Below, piece by piece: positions 26,205-35,985 of a DNA stretch of 64,000 nt. The position numbers and the translations under genes are program-made. The DNA lies in contig NZ_AWGC01000028.1 of NCBI RefSeq assembly GCF_000495835.1, positions 26,688 through 90,687 of the forward strand. Direction: 5' to 3'. Numbering within the stretch: position 1 is the stretch's first letter; every line of letters starts with the position of its first letter. The notes beneath the pieces were generated by a model. That model was not told where the DNA came from. It saw nothing but the letters and a program-made list of their open reading frames with translations, and ran no database searches. This stretch comes from Asticcacaulis sp. AC402. Its GTDB lineage: Bacteria; Pseudomonadota; Alphaproteobacteria; Caulobacterales; Caulobacteraceae.

Positions 26205-27472
26205 GACGCGGGTTCCAGTTTAAGAGAGACGGCCGGACGGAGGGCCACGAGAACGGACAAGAGAGCGAGGCCGCCCAGAAGCAGAGGTGCCGACAGAAAT
26301 TGCATGGGTTCGCCGGAGATGCGGTCAAAGTTCAGCAGGCACCATCCGATGGCAAGGCCGGCCGACAGCAAAACGGTCGCACCGAAAACCTGACCCGTGC
26401 GCAGATGCGCTGCCCAGCCGCCAAATACCACCAACGCGATAAGCGCGTAGGCGGCCAGGGCAAATCCTCCGCCCGTGTCTGCCACCCAACCCCAAACGCG
26501 CGTTCCGGCACGGGGGATGGCGCCACCTCCACTGCTTATGACCACGGCCAGGTCGGTGAACTGATTGCTGATGTAGCGGAGGCCGTCAATCACGGCCGGG
26601 CCGCGGACCAGAACATTCGCCAGGGCCAGGAGCAGGATGAGAGCCAACGCCGCGACAGTATAGGCCGCCGCCGCAGTCAAAAGGTCTCGTAGAGGCATAT
26701 CGCGCGTGGCGAGACCGCAGAGGTAACAGATCAGGACGGTCAAACCGAGTCCGGAGCCGTAGTCGAACAAGACGGCGCTGGCTCCGAGCGCGGCGCTCAG
26801 GGTCGCCATGGTGGTTTTGGAAAGCTTCTTCGGCAGGAGCGCGGCCGCAACAGCCAGCGGCCACAACAGGCTGGCCACCCCCAGCGACGGGCTCATAGCG
26901 GAAAAGGTGGCGGACATCAGACTAGTCAGCCCCAGCAGGCCGAGCCCGGTGACGGTCGCGCTTCTGCGACGCCAGAGCAGGAAGCCAAGCCCTGCGCCGA
27001 TAGCAAGGGCCATCAGCGGCATCAGGATTTGCCATAAGGACATGGGAGCGACCGCCAGGCTTAGCCTCAGCCATGCCCGCAGACCTGCCGGATTGCTGGT
27101 AAGCGGACGCAGATCGATCTCCGGCCGGCTTCCCCTATAGGCAAGGTCCCGGCTCATCTGACAGGTTCCGAGTATGCGATCCCGGTCAAATGGCATTTGC
27201 GGGGCCAAAAGGTAACGATCGAATTGCGAACCGGCTGCCAAGAGATCGCCGGCAAGCTGGCAATCCGCCTGGACTCGGCCAAGGCCGGCATAGGTCGGGT
27301 AGGCCGCTTCATCGCCGATCAACGCACCGCTGACAAACGCAGCTTTCACATACGGGCCGGGGTTGGCCAGGCGCGCAACGGACAAAAGGCACAAGGCCGC
27401 TACCAAAACCGCGGCGATGACAGCCGTGACGGCGCTTGGCACCAATAGACGATCGGAGTTCTTAAATTGCAT
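26201..27472 (-). CDS. Polytopic membrane protein of unknown function in the alg operon
   Basis: A 423-residue protein with a first membrane helix (residues about 12-35), a periplasmic-facing segment of about 100 residues containing two cysteines (QADCQLAG, LGTCQMS), then nine or so further helices up to the C-terminus. I see no glycosyltransferase, MBOAT or flippase motif. It is flanked by a Sel1-repeat protein 14 bases upstream and translationally coupled to the AlgX-like gene. No counterpart exists in the Pseudomonas alg operon. It may anchor the periplasmic acetylation/epimerisation complex or supply a donor group; this is inference from position. Confidence 0.75.
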   Translation of the reverse strand: MQFKNSDRLLVPSAVTAVIAAVLVAALCLLSVARLANPGPYVKAAFVSGALIGDEAAYPTYAGLGRVQADCQLAGDLLAAGSQFDRYLLAPQMPFDRDRILGTCQMSRDLAYRGSRPEIDLRPLTSNPAGLRAWLRLSLAVAPMSLWQILMPLMALAIGAGLGFLLWRRRSATVTGLGLLGLTSLMSATFSAMSPSLGVASLLWPLAVAAALLPKKLSKTTMATLSAALGASAVLFDYGSGLGLTVLICYLCGLATRDMPLRDLLTAAAAYTVAALALILLLALANVLVRGPAVIDGLRYISNQFTDLAVVISSGGGAIPRAGTRVWGWVADTGGGFALAAYALIALVVFGGWAAHLRTGQVFGATVLLSAGLAIGWCLLNFDRISGEPMQFLSAPLLLGGLALLSVLVALRPAVSLKLEPAS

Positions 27473-27486
27473 GCTGCGTTTCTGCC

Positions 27487-29763
27487 TTACTCGACCGGTG
27501 AAACCGCAGCCGCAGCTTCCGCGACGGGCTGGGTAGTGGTCTCGGTTGTGGTTGTGGGTGCGTTCGTTTCTTCCGTCGGTGCCAGGCTGGTAGTACGCAT
27601 TACAGTCTCGGCTGCACGCGTCTTCGCAACGGCCGCTGTCGGCGTGAAGGCAGATATGGGTTTAGGCGCAGGATCGAGCGGTGTTGAGCCATCGCTGCTC
27701 CCCAAAAGCTGGCTCAATATACCGGAGGCGGGCTTAAAGTTTCCGTCTTTGGCGCGGTTAAGGTAGGCAATGCCTTCGCTTCTGTTGCTGGGGCCGCCGC
27801 GCCCCTCGACCAGATATACGCCGTACCAGTACAGCCCTTCAGGATTGTTGATCGCCGCACTGCGCTGAACCCAGGATCGGGCTTCGGTGACCGACTTATC
27901 AACGCCGTCACCGCTTTCGTAGCAATAGGATAGCAAGATCATCCCTTCGCCACTGCCGGCCTCCGCGGCGCGGCGGAAGGTTGCGGCCGCAAGCACCGGG
28001 TCCTTGTTGACACCGTAGCCGGTGGCGTAGCTTCTGCCCATTTCCACCAGACCATCGAGATTTCCGGCCTTGGCGGCCTGGTCGAAATAGGCGAAAGCGC
28101 GGGCACTGTCGATCGGAACGCCGGCACCGCTGGCATAGGCCCTGCCCAGATCGACATAAGCATAGGTCTCGCCATGTATGGCGGCCTGTCTCAGCCAATT
28201 GACGGCTTTCGCTGACGCATTGTCTTCCGGAAGTTCGAAATGGAGATTGCCGAGTTTGCGCATGGCGCGCGGGTCATTCTGCCGGACCGCGGCCTCAAGA
28301 TAGCCCTTGGCGCGCAGGCGGTCCTGCTGGACGACCTCGCCTGCGGCGTAGGCATCGCCCAGAATGATCAGCATGCGCGGCGACGTCGCGCCAGCTTCCA
28401 CCGCGCTGGCCGCCCATCGGAACGCCTCAACCGCATTCTTTGCCACCACTTCGTCACCGCGGTCATACCGGACCGCCAGTTCGATTCGCGCCGTCAAGCG
28501 GCCGGCGCGTGCGGCCTGAACGAGGTAGTTGAAGGCCACACGGCGATCCTGAGTCAGCCCGTGCATCCCCTTGTCATGAAACTCGTAGAGCCGCCACGCC
28601 GCCCCGGAATTGCCGCCCTGCGCGGCCTGATTAAGCAGCAGGAAGGCTTCATTGATCGATTCGGGGAGTGCCGGCGTGCGTTTCAGCAAGGTGTCGGCCA
28701 GTTCATATCGCGCTGTGGCCGCGCCTTTTGCCGCGGCCAGGCGCAAATAGCTTTCAGCCTGCTGCGCATTGGCTGTGACGCCGCGTCCGTACTTGAAATC
28801 CAGGGCCAGTTCTGTGAAGGCGCCGATGGATGTGCCGGCCTTGGCAGCTTCCAGCGCCAGCTTGTGTGCCTTGGCGGCGGACTCTGGCTTTCCGTCCAGA
28901 TGCAGCAATCCGATTTGTCGCAAGCGTGCGGCATTGCTGTTGCGGGCCACGGCGCGATCGTACCATAGGCCCGCCATCGAAAGGTCCCGGCGGACGCCCG
29001 CCCCATCGCGGTAGGCATCGCCCACCGCAACCATGGCGCTTGCCGCGCCGGCTTCAGCTTCCTTCAGGTTGTTGATGAAGGCGCGATAGCGCAGGTCGGC
29101 CACCAGATAGGGGCTTCTGCTTTCCAGCTTGCGGTCCTCAATCAGACCGGTCAGGATTTCCCCGGCCCGTGCATCAGCTTCAGACGCAGATTCAAGCAGG
29201 CTGAAAACCTCTGTCTTGTCGCTTTCCGGTCGCTTCAACATGTCTTCAGCCAGGAGCCGTTTTGCCTGCTTGTTGCCGTTGCGGGCGGCGGCGCGCATGG
29301 CAAAAATGGCTTCGTCCGGAGACCTTGCCAGTTCGGGACTTCCGACCAGAAGTTCGGCAAGCAGGGTGCGGGCGCGATCGCCATAGGATGGGTCGGCTGA
29401 GGCGCGACGCAGCATGTCGGCAGCGCTGCGCAACCGTGTCGGGTCTTGGCCGGAGGACGACGACCGCAGCAGGAACTTGGCCTGGTAATAGTCTGCGGCC
29501 CAGCTATCAATCGTCTTCAGATGCTGCAACTCCGTCCAGGCCGCCGCAGCATTGCCCTTCTCGACGTACTGATCAGACAATTTTACTAGCCGCTCGATTT
29601 GAGCTTCGGGACGCAAAAACCAGGCGCCAGCGCCAGCGGCACCGAGCAGGGCCGTCAGCGAAGCTGCCATGACAAAGATGGACCAGGGCTTGCTTGAGGT
29701 TCCGGCGTTTTTTGAGATGGCTGGTTTTCCCGGGATAGCCGATTTTGAGGTTGAAGTTGCCAT
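27487..29763 (-). CDS. Membrane-anchored Sel1-repeat protein (AlgK-like role possible)
   Basis: A 758-residue protein: a short cytoplasmic N-terminus, one membrane helix (residues about 28-50, IFVMAASLTALLGAAGAGAWFL), then a long array of Sel1/TPR-like repeats such as AGVPIDSARAFAYFDQAAKAGN, GYGVNKDPVLAAATFRRAAEAG and GDGVDKSVTEARSWVQRSAA, ending in a Thr/Ala-rich tail. Pseudomonas AlgK is also a Sel1/TPR protein, but an outer-membrane lipoprotein of about 450 residues; here the anchor is an uncleaved inner-membrane helix. It likely scaffolds the periplasmic alginate machine. It starts two bases after the TPR-AlgG gene ends. Confidence 0.82.
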   Translation of the reverse strand: MATSTSKSAIPGKPAISKNAGTSSKPWSIFVMAASLTALLGAAGAGAWFLRPEAQIERLVKLSDQYVEKGNAAAAWTELQHLKTIDSWAADYYQAKFLLRSSSSGQDPTRLRSAADMLRRASADPSYGDRARTLLAELLVGSPELARSPDEAIFAMRAAARNGNKQAKRLLAEDMLKRPESDKTEVFSLLESASEADARAGEILTGLIEDRKLESRSPYLVADLRYRAFINNLKEAEAGAASAMVAVGDAYRDGAGVRRDLSMAGLWYDRAVARNSNAARLRQIGLLHLDGKPESAAKAHKLALEAAKAGTSIGAFTELALDFKYGRGVTANAQQAESYLRLAAAKGAATARYELADTLLKRTPALPESINEAFLLLNQAAQGGNSGAAWRLYEFHDKGMHGLTQDRRVAFNYLVQAARAGRLTARIELAVRYDRGDEVVAKNAVEAFRWAASAVEAGATSPRMLIILGDAYAAGEVVQQDRLRAKGYLEAAVRQNDPRAMRKLGNLHFELPEDNASAKAVNWLRQAAIHGETYAYVDLGRAYASGAGVPIDSARAFAYFDQAAKAGNLDGLVEMGRSYATGYGVNKDPVLAAATFRRAAEAGSGEGMILLSYCYESGDGVDKSVTEARSWVQRSAAINNPEGLYWYGVYLVEGRGGPSNRSEGIAYLNRAKDGNFKPASGILSQLLGSSDGSTPLDPAPKPISAFTPTAAVAKTRAAETVMRTTSLAPTEETNAPTTTTETTTQPVAEAAAAVSPVE

Positions 29764-29765
29764 GA

Positions 29766-32700
29766 TCAGATGTCCTCTCCGGCACTACCGCCCTCGTCTT
29801 CGGCCTCGAGGTCGACATCGTCGCCCCCGGAACACATGGTCTGACTGCCTGTTGCGGGCGGTAAGCCATCCACCAGGCCGCCGAGAAAGCCGTTACTCAG
29901 GAACGGGCAGGTTTTGGGGGTCTTGATGACCGGACAGGACGATCTGACGACCACGCCTTCGTTCTGGTAGCGCGACATTTCTCGCTCGACTGCGCCTAGG
30001 TCGCCCTGAAGGCGCTTTTCCGTCGGCCCGATGAAACGGTTGCCACGTAAAGCGACGGCGCCGAAGCCGGTTGCGGTGATGCCGGAGCCTTGGCCTTTTT
30101 CAATTGTATTATCGATCAGCGCCACCGACACGAACTTGGTGTAGGGGTCCTTGGCCAGGTCGCGGGGCGGGAAGTTGGCGACCGGTTTGGGATCGCCAAC
30201 ATAGATGTTGACCGCCGACCCACCGGCGCCGGAGAAGGTATTGCGAAACAGTCCGACATCGGTGCTGTTGCGGATCTTGACGGAGTCGCCCCTGTTATTG
30301 GCCGTCACATTGCTGGCAACGATGTTACATGAGCTTTCAAATACTGCCACCCCATCTTGACCATTGTTCCAGATTCGATTGGCGTACACCAGATTTCGCG
30401 ACGACTCGCGGTCCAGCATCACGCCCGTGCCATGGTTGTCGAAAGACATGTTCCCCACGATCCAGGAATCGTCGACGCCGCGGGATCCGATGATGCCGTG
30501 CTTCTTGTGAGTCCCGTAGGTCGTATTGTAGGCAATGGTCAGTCGCAGCGAATAGTCATGCGGGTCGATGCCGTAAATCATATTGTTGCGGTATTCGTTC
30601 CCGACGACATTCAGGTCGTCGGTCGCGTAGGTGAACAGCCCGAAGTACATGTCCTCAAAAGAATTTTCGACAAGCGTTCCGGTCGGACGGTTGAGGGCCC
30701 CGGGCCTTTGCTTCTGCAATGTGGTCGGGCCTTGCGAATAGGAGAAGCCATAGCCTTTTGACCCGCTGAAACCGAGATGATGAAAGTGGGTTCCATCGGC
30801 GTTCATTTCGGACCCACCCCACGACATGATGAAGGGGCGGAACTGCGTGCGCTTTTCGAAGGTCAGTTGGGCATAGGTCTTGGCGTCCGAATCCCAGCCC
30901 GCAACCTCGACGTCGTGAAACCAAAGCTGCCCGGCATTGACCAGATAAACACCACTTTGCGTATTCAGCCGCAGTTCCTTGGCGTCCGTGCCCGACACCA
31001 CCAACGAGGCCTCGGGTCCCACCAGAACGGGCAGATTCAGCTGATAGCGCGATCCCCTCCGCACCAGTGCATCGTCATAGCCAATTTCGGCCAAGCGACG
31101 GGAGAGGGTTTCAAGCGTGAAAACGCCCGATTCGATGTGAACATACTTCGGATATCGCGTTCCTTGGGCCTGAACGGGGAAGATGCTGTAGCCGATTGAG
31201 GCGAAAACGTAGTTGACCTGCGAAATGAACTTTGTGTTGTAGTAGCTGTAAGTCATCGGAATAACGAACACATTACCGTCGCTGGCTTTTGGTATGCGGT
31301 CACTTACCGTTTTGCGGGTGAAACCCGACACGCGTCGAGTCAGAGGAACGGCCTCACCAGCGCGATCGTTGCCCAGGGAGTAGTAGGTGAAGCCGTTGGT
31401 TTTCATGATAACCTGACGCTCGCGGTCCACCTCGCTCGGTTTCGACTGGGTTCCGCCCAGGACTCCGTAGTTGTCAAGCGCCTGCGCGCTGCTGGTGGCC
31501 AGGCGATGCATATGGAGGACGCGAACGGCCTCGTCGGGTATGCGAACGGCGTATCGCGCAGCGCTCTCATAGTGGTCAGTATGGGTGAGCACGGTCACAA
31601 CCCGACCCAGAACCTGCGTCATCTGACTGTCGTCAAGGGCCCAAGCCAGAACGGCTTCAAGCCGTGAAGCGTCGCCCTTACCTGCCCACGCACCAGCCAG
31701 ATGCGAAAGGGCACGCTGGTAGCTAATGTCATTCGTTGCGACAGCGTCAGCCAGGAAGGGTTCGGCCGTTTCCGGCTTACCCACCGCGGCATAGGCAAAT
31801 ACGGCCGCGGAAGCGGTCTTTTGAATGTCGGCTGCCGACTTGGCATTTCGATACAAGGCCTCGATCGCGACCGCGTGGGGGGTGGCGCGTTCCAATTGCG
31901 ACTTCCGGCTGAAGCCCTCGGCCGCATAGGCCAGCACCCAGGCGCGTGTCCCGGCAGATGCATTCTTTCCGGCCAATCCTTCTATGTCGCCCGGCCGCCC
32001 CTGTATGGACAGCAGAGAGGCCCGAAAAATGACGGCTTCATCGCCTGCGCCGGCGTCTTTCAATCGTCCGATCACCTTCTCCGCGAACGCGTAGTCGGAG
32101 ACGTCCAAAGCCGTGCGTACAAGATCGGTGTAGGCATCAACCTTGCCGCTGGCGAATTTGATTCGGTCGGCGTAGGTGAGGGCCTTCTTGTAATCTCCGA
32201 AACGGGCATAGGTTTCCGCGAGGTTGGCATTGACGGCAGACTTTGCCTTCACCGACGTGAAAAATGATGTCTCGGCCAGCGCCCTCGCCAGATAGGCCTG
32301 GGCTTCATTGGTAACGTGGGATCGCGCATAGGACGCGGCGATTTTCGACCAGGATTCGGCGCGGTAGGACTTGTCGCGGATCGCGCCAGTAAGGCGCGCT
32401 GCGATCGTAAGGCGCGAGGTGTCCGCATTGCCCACGGCCAGCTCAAACAGGGCGCGGTCGCGCTGGGGCCGGTCCTTGATCCCAAGCGCCGCAGTTGCGA
32501 CGTCGTCGCGCTCTTCATTGGTCGTTGCTTCACTGGCCAGGGTGAGCAAGAACTCGTCGCGTTGGGCGTAGCTTTGCGGGGCAGCCTGGATCGTGGTAAC
32601 CGCCAGGGCCAGTTCACCTGCGATACGCAAGTCGTCAGCCGCTTGCAGCAGAGCGTCTCCCTGCGTATCGAACCCGCTCAGCGGCAGGCCTTTAAACGGC

Positions 32701-33425
32701 GCAAGCTCGGCTGCGGTGAAATCTCCGGCCCTGAGCCTTTGGCGTGCTACGCGCGCGAGCGTCGTGCTGCGAAGTTCTGGGTCGGCAATGTTGGTTGCCC
32801 AAACATCTGCCCGCTTCCGGCCCTGCACCGAATAGGTAAGTTGAAAGGTCATTTCCGCAATCAACGGATCGCGCTGGCCGGCCGGCAGGGTCTGAATGCG
32901 AACATACCCGGTTGTCAGTGTGTCAGCGCTGCCGCTGTAGTCGGCGTTGAGCGTTTGTTGTTTTGCGATCTGGATAAGCGCCTGTCCGCCGCTGGCAATA
33001 TCGGGGTTGCGCTGGGCGATCGTCCGGGCCTGCGACAGGAGGGCCAGGCTCTGGTCGCGTGGCGTGGTCGCAGCAGCGGCAACCTCCAACAGATGCGACG
33101 TATAGGCCTCGATCAGCCGCTTGAAGGCAGGCGACGATTCCGTTTTCGCATCCGCGAGCGCGGCCTGGTCGTACAGCTCGACTGCTTCCGCAAATTTCGC
33201 CGTGCGCTCAGCTGTCGTCTGAGCCTTCAGAGCTGCTGCATAAGCCGCCTGCGCTTTTGATATTTCATTCACACGCGTCGCGCTGGCGCCATCGGAAGAG
33301 ATCGTCGACGGACCGCAAGCCGGAGCCATGGCTCCGCAAAGGCCTGCAAAGATCACAGCGCGAGCAACCTTGCTCCACAGCGCCCGGACTCGAGACGGAA
33401 ACAGGGGGGGGGCGTTTAGGGTCAT
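29766..33425 (-). CDS. algG: TPR-AlgG fusion: mannuronan C5-epimerase with large N-terminal TPR region
   Basis: A 1219-residue exported protein, more than twice the length of Pseudomonas AlgG (about 540). An N-terminal signal (possible lipobox APACG, residue about 37) is followed by about 650 residues of helical TPR-like repeats. From about residue 720 it matches AlgG: HIESGVFTLETLSRRL, then a right-handed beta-helix with the catalytic DPHD at 954-957 (YGIDPHDYSLRL), HGIIGSRGVDDSWIVGN and NSTDVGLFRN. It would convert mannuronate to guluronate in the periplasm. The TPR part may take over AlgK-like docking. The ATG at 33425 overlaps the algJ stop (ATGA); 22 residues of upstream frame were excluded. 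Confidence 0.88.
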   Translation of the reverse strand: MTLNAPPLFPSRVRALWSKVARAVIFAGLCGAMAPACGPSTISSDGASATRVNEISKAQAAYAAALKAQTTAERTAKFAEAVELYDQAALADAKTESSPAFKRLIEAYTSHLLEVAAAATTPRDQSLALLSQARTIAQRNPDIASGGQALIQIAKQQTLNADYSGSADTLTTGYVRIQTLPAGQRDPLIAEMTFQLTYSVQGRKRADVWATNIADPELRSTTLARVARQRLRAGDFTAAELAPFKGLPLSGFDTQGDALLQAADDLRIAGELALAVTTIQAAPQSYAQRDEFLLTLASEATTNEERDDVATAALGIKDRPQRDRALFELAVGNADTSRLTIAARLTGAIRDKSYRAESWSKIAASYARSHVTNEAQAYLARALAETSFFTSVKAKSAVNANLAETYARFGDYKKALTYADRIKFASGKVDAYTDLVRTALDVSDYAFAEKVIGRLKDAGAGDEAVIFRASLLSIQGRPGDIEGLAGKNASAGTRAWVLAYAAEGFSRKSQLERATPHAVAIEALYRNAKSAADIQKTASAAVFAYAAVGKPETAEPFLADAVATNDISYQRALSHLAGAWAGKGDASRLEAVLAWALDDSQMTQVLGRVVTVLTHTDHYESAARYAVRIPDEAVRVLHMHRLATSSAQALDNYGVLGGTQSKPSEVDRERQVIMKTNGFTYYSLGNDRAGEAVPLTRRVSGFTRKTVSDRIPKASDGNVFVIPMTYSYYNTKFISQVNYVFASIGYSIFPVQAQGTRYPKYVHIESGVFTLETLSRRLAEIGYDDALVRRGSRYQLNLPVLVGPEASLVVSGTDAKELRLNTQSGVYLVNAGQLWFHDVEVAGWDSDAKTYAQLTFEKRTQFRPFIMSWGGSEMNADGTHFHHLGFSGSKGYGFSYSQGPTTLQKQRPGALNRPTGTLVENSFEDMYFGLFTYATDDLNVVGNEYRNNMIYGIDPHDYSLRLTIAYNTTYGTHKKHGIIGSRGVDDSWIVGNMSFDNHGTGVMLDRESSRNLVYANRIWNNGQDGVAVFESSCNIVASNVTANNRGDSVKIRNSTDVGLFRNTFSGAGGSAVNIYVGDPKPVANFPPRDLAKDPYTKFVSVALIDNTIEKGQGSGITATGFGAVALRGNRFIGPTEKRLQGDLGAVEREMSRYQNEGVVVRSSCPVIKTPKTCPFLSNGFLGGLVDGLPPATGSQTMCSGGDDVDLEAEDEGGSAGEDI

Positions 33426-34513
33426 GATGCTTTCGGTTCTCCGGCCGGCGGCTTCGCGTCCATCCAGACATAACGTTCCGGAAGTTCCCAAATGACGATT
33501 TCAGGCTGGCTCTCGTCGAGCGCAGTGCCCTCCAGAAGTTTTCTCAATGGAACAAAAGGCCCGGCCCCCTTGTCGGAAAGGTTGGCAACATCTACGCCCA
33601 GAGCCTGTTCCAGGAAGCCTGCGAAGCCCCAACGCTCGTCGGCGCTGTAACTTGTGCCGACCAGGACAACCGGCGTGGCGGCGTCACCAAGCAGTCCGCC
33701 GCTCTCTTCGCGGCCGGTGTAGTCGAATTGCGGCTGGGTCAGCCTGTCGGCAGGCGGGCCCAGGTGACGGAAGGTTTGACCCAGAGGAATGAAGTTCAGG
33801 AGATCGCCGTCCATCGGTTCAGCCTCGGCAAGGGTCAGTTGCGGGGGCACGACCGACCCTGCGCTTGGCAGTTTGCCGTCGGCGGCGATCTGTTTTGCGA
33901 TCGTTTGGGCCGCGACTTGTGCCCCAACGGGAGTCCAGTGGGTATCGGTCCGGAAATAGGCCAGATCCTTTCCCTTGATACTGCCAAAATCCGGGCGCAG
34001 ATCGACGGTGGCAATGCCGGCATTGCCGAGCCCGTGGAGCAGGTTGTCATAGACGGGAACCAGGGTGGTTGGCCAGGTATGGCGGCCCAGGTGTTCGGGA
34101 TAGATGCGTGCCTTTGCCGGAACGATGACCACCACAAATGCGATCCCGCGGGCTTCAAGGATGGCCTTGGCCTCTACCGCCTGGGCGACGGCATCAGCCA
34201 CGCCCTTGTCCAGGCGCGGCGAGTCGAACTCCTCTTTGGTGTAAAGCCAGCCATCCGCGCCTGGAACGACACCGTCGCGGCCTTCATTGAACAAAGCATA
34301 GGACAGGGCCGTTGACGCGTTGAGCGCGGGATCGCGCAGCGCCAGCTTCTTGTCGAAGGCGCCGCCGAACCCCGTCGCCCAGGACCCGTTCCAAACGGCC
34401 TGCGGCGACGCGGCGGGGACATCGACACCGCGCAGGGCCGGATTGACCAGCGCCAATGCCAGGAGACCAGCTCCGGCCACTATGCCTAGGATCGCAACAG
34501 ATTTGTCAGTCAT
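33422..34513 (-). CDS. algJ: Alginate O-acetyltransferase AlgJ
   Basis: A 363-residue inner-membrane-anchored periplasmic enzyme of the AlgJ/AlgX SGNH-like family. An N-terminal helix (residues 5-26) is followed by Asp190-x-His192 (RTDTHWTPVGAQ) and Ser288 in VVLVGTSYSADE; the C-terminal carbohydrate module of AlgX is absent, which supports AlgJ. It receives acetyl groups moved across the membrane by AlgI. A TTG seven codons upstream overlaps the algI stop (TTGA) and is a possible coupled start; neither start has a good ribosome site. Confidence 0.87.
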   Translation of the reverse strand: MTDKSVAILGIVAGAGLLALALVNPALRGVDVPAASPQAVWNGSWATGFGGAFDKKLALRDPALNASTALSYALFNEGRDGVVPGADGWLYTKEEFDSPRLDKGVADAVAQAVEAKAILEARGIAFVVVIVPAKARIYPEHLGRHTWPTTLVPVYDNLLHGLGNAGIATVDLRPDFGSIKGKDLAYFRTDTHWTPVGAQVAAQTIAKQIAADGKLPSAGSVVPPQLTLAEAEPMDGDLLNFIPLGQTFRHLGPPADRLTQPQFDYTGREESGGLLGDAATPVVLVGTSYSADERWGFAGFLEQALGVDVANLSDKGAGPFVPLRKLLEGTALDESQPEIVIWELPERYVWMDAKPPAGEPKAS

Positions 34514-34530
34514 GGGAAAGGGTTCGCAGC

Positions 34531-35943
34531 TCAAAATTGGAAATAGAGGAAAGGAGAGTAGGAGGCGGCGCTCAAACGCATCAGGCTGACAACCAGCAGA
34601 AGGCTGAGTGCCACGAGTTCCATTCGCGATCCCCGTGCGGGCACAAAGCCACGGCCGGTCCAGGCCTGGCGAACACCCAGGCCGATTATGACCAAGGCAC
34701 CCAACAGGAAAAACAGTTCCGGGGTCGACTGGCGCCAGACCTGATCTGCAGAGGGGGTCAGGCCGTTAAGGCCCAGCATTCCGCCGTAGACGGTGAAGGC
34801 CTGGGTCAGATTATGGGCACGGAACAAAACCCAGCCAATCAGAACCACCAGCATGGTCACGGGCCAGGCCAGGGGGGTGTGTGTCGGGGCGTCTGGTTTG
34901 GGTTCGCGCCGCAGCCAGCGTTCCACCGCCATGACGCCGCCGTGCAGCAGTCCCCAAAGGATAAAAGTCCAGTTGGCGCCGTGCCAGATACCGCCCAGCA
35001 ACATGGTCAGGAGCAGGTTGCGGTAAGTCTTGAACTCCCCTTTCCGGTTTCCGCCCAGGGGGATGTAGACATAGTCGCGCAGCCAGGTCGACAGGGAGAT
35101 ATGCCATCTCTGCCAGAACTCCGTAATGCTGCGTGAACCGTAGGGATTGTTGAAGTTTTCGATAAACTTGAAGCCCATCATCAGCGCCAGTCCGATGGCC
35201 ATGCTGGAATAACCCATGAAGTCGAACAGCAGCTGCGCGGAGTAGGCCAGGATGCCCAACCAGGCTTCCTGAAGCGAGGGGGACGGCGATGCAAACAGAC
35301 GATCGGCAATAGGCGCGACAGTGTCGGCCAGAAGAATCTTGGTCGACAGGCCATAGATAAAGCGGCGAACGCCTTCGGCAAATTTCTCGGTGGTGTGGGT
35401 GCGGTTGAGGAATTGATCCTTCAGATCCTTGTAACGAAGTACGGGCCCCGCAACCAACTGAGGAAAAATAGCTTTGAAGGCTGCCAGTTGGACAAGGCTG
35501 GTGGTCGCCGGGACGTCGCGCCGCCACACGTCGACAAGGTAGCTCACGGCCTGGAAGACGAAGAAGGAAATGCCGATCGGAAGGATGACGTTGGTGGCAA
35601 AGGAGTCGCTGGCGCCGACCTGGCGCGCCAGGAAGGCCCAGTTTTCGACGAAGAAGTTCATATATTTGAAGTAGAGCAGTGTCAGCAAATTGCCGCCGAC
35701 ACCGATCAACAGAAAATATTTGCGCGCCCGATCTGACGACGCCTTATCGATTACGATGGCCAGAACGTAATTCCACAACGTAATCGCTATCAGCAGCAGG
35801 AGAAAATCCACGCGCCACCAGGCATAGAAGATGTAGCTGCCAATAACGATGGCAATATTTCTGAACCTGGCGGGCGTGAGGTAGTAGGTCGCCATGAAAA
35901 GCGGCAGGAAAAGATAGATGAAAATATTCGATGAGAATACCAT
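34531..35943 (-). CDS. algI: MBOAT acyl-transfer membrane protein AlgI
   Basis: A 470-residue polytopic MBOAT-family protein. The catalytic His lies in MLLGGIWHGANWTFILWGLLHG and the second conserved segment is YGSRSITEFWQRWHISLSTWLRDYVYIPLGGNRKG, both hallmarks of AlgI/DltB-type acyl channels. The N-terminus VFSSNIFIYLFLPLF is typical of AlgI. It passes acetyl groups from the cytoplasm to AlgJ and AlgX. It is followed by algJ within 17 bases and preceded by algF. Confidence 0.95.
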   Translation of the reverse strand: MVFSSNIFIYLFLPLFMATYYLTPARFRNIAIVIGSYIFYAWWRVDFLLLLIAITLWNYVLAIVIDKASSDRARKYFLLIGVGGNLLTLLYFKYMNFFVENWAFLARQVGASDSFATNVILPIGISFFVFQAVSYLVDVWRRDVPATTSLVQLAAFKAIFPQLVAGPVLRYKDLKDQFLNRTHTTEKFAEGVRRFIYGLSTKILLADTVAPIADRLFASPSPSLQEAWLGILAYSAQLLFDFMGYSSMAIGLALMMGFKFIENFNNPYGSRSITEFWQRWHISLSTWLRDYVYIPLGGNRKGEFKTYRNLLLTMLLGGIWHGANWTFILWGLLHGGVMAVERWLRREPKPDAPTHTPLAWPVTMLVVLIGWVLFRAHNLTQAFTVYGGMLGLNGLTPSADQVWRQSTPELFFLLGALVIIGLGVRQAWTGRGFVPARGSRMELVALSLLLVVSLMRLSAASYSPFLYFQF

Positions 35944-35985
35944 AGTAAAACCTCAGACCAGCATTGAATACCTATATTGCCGGTA

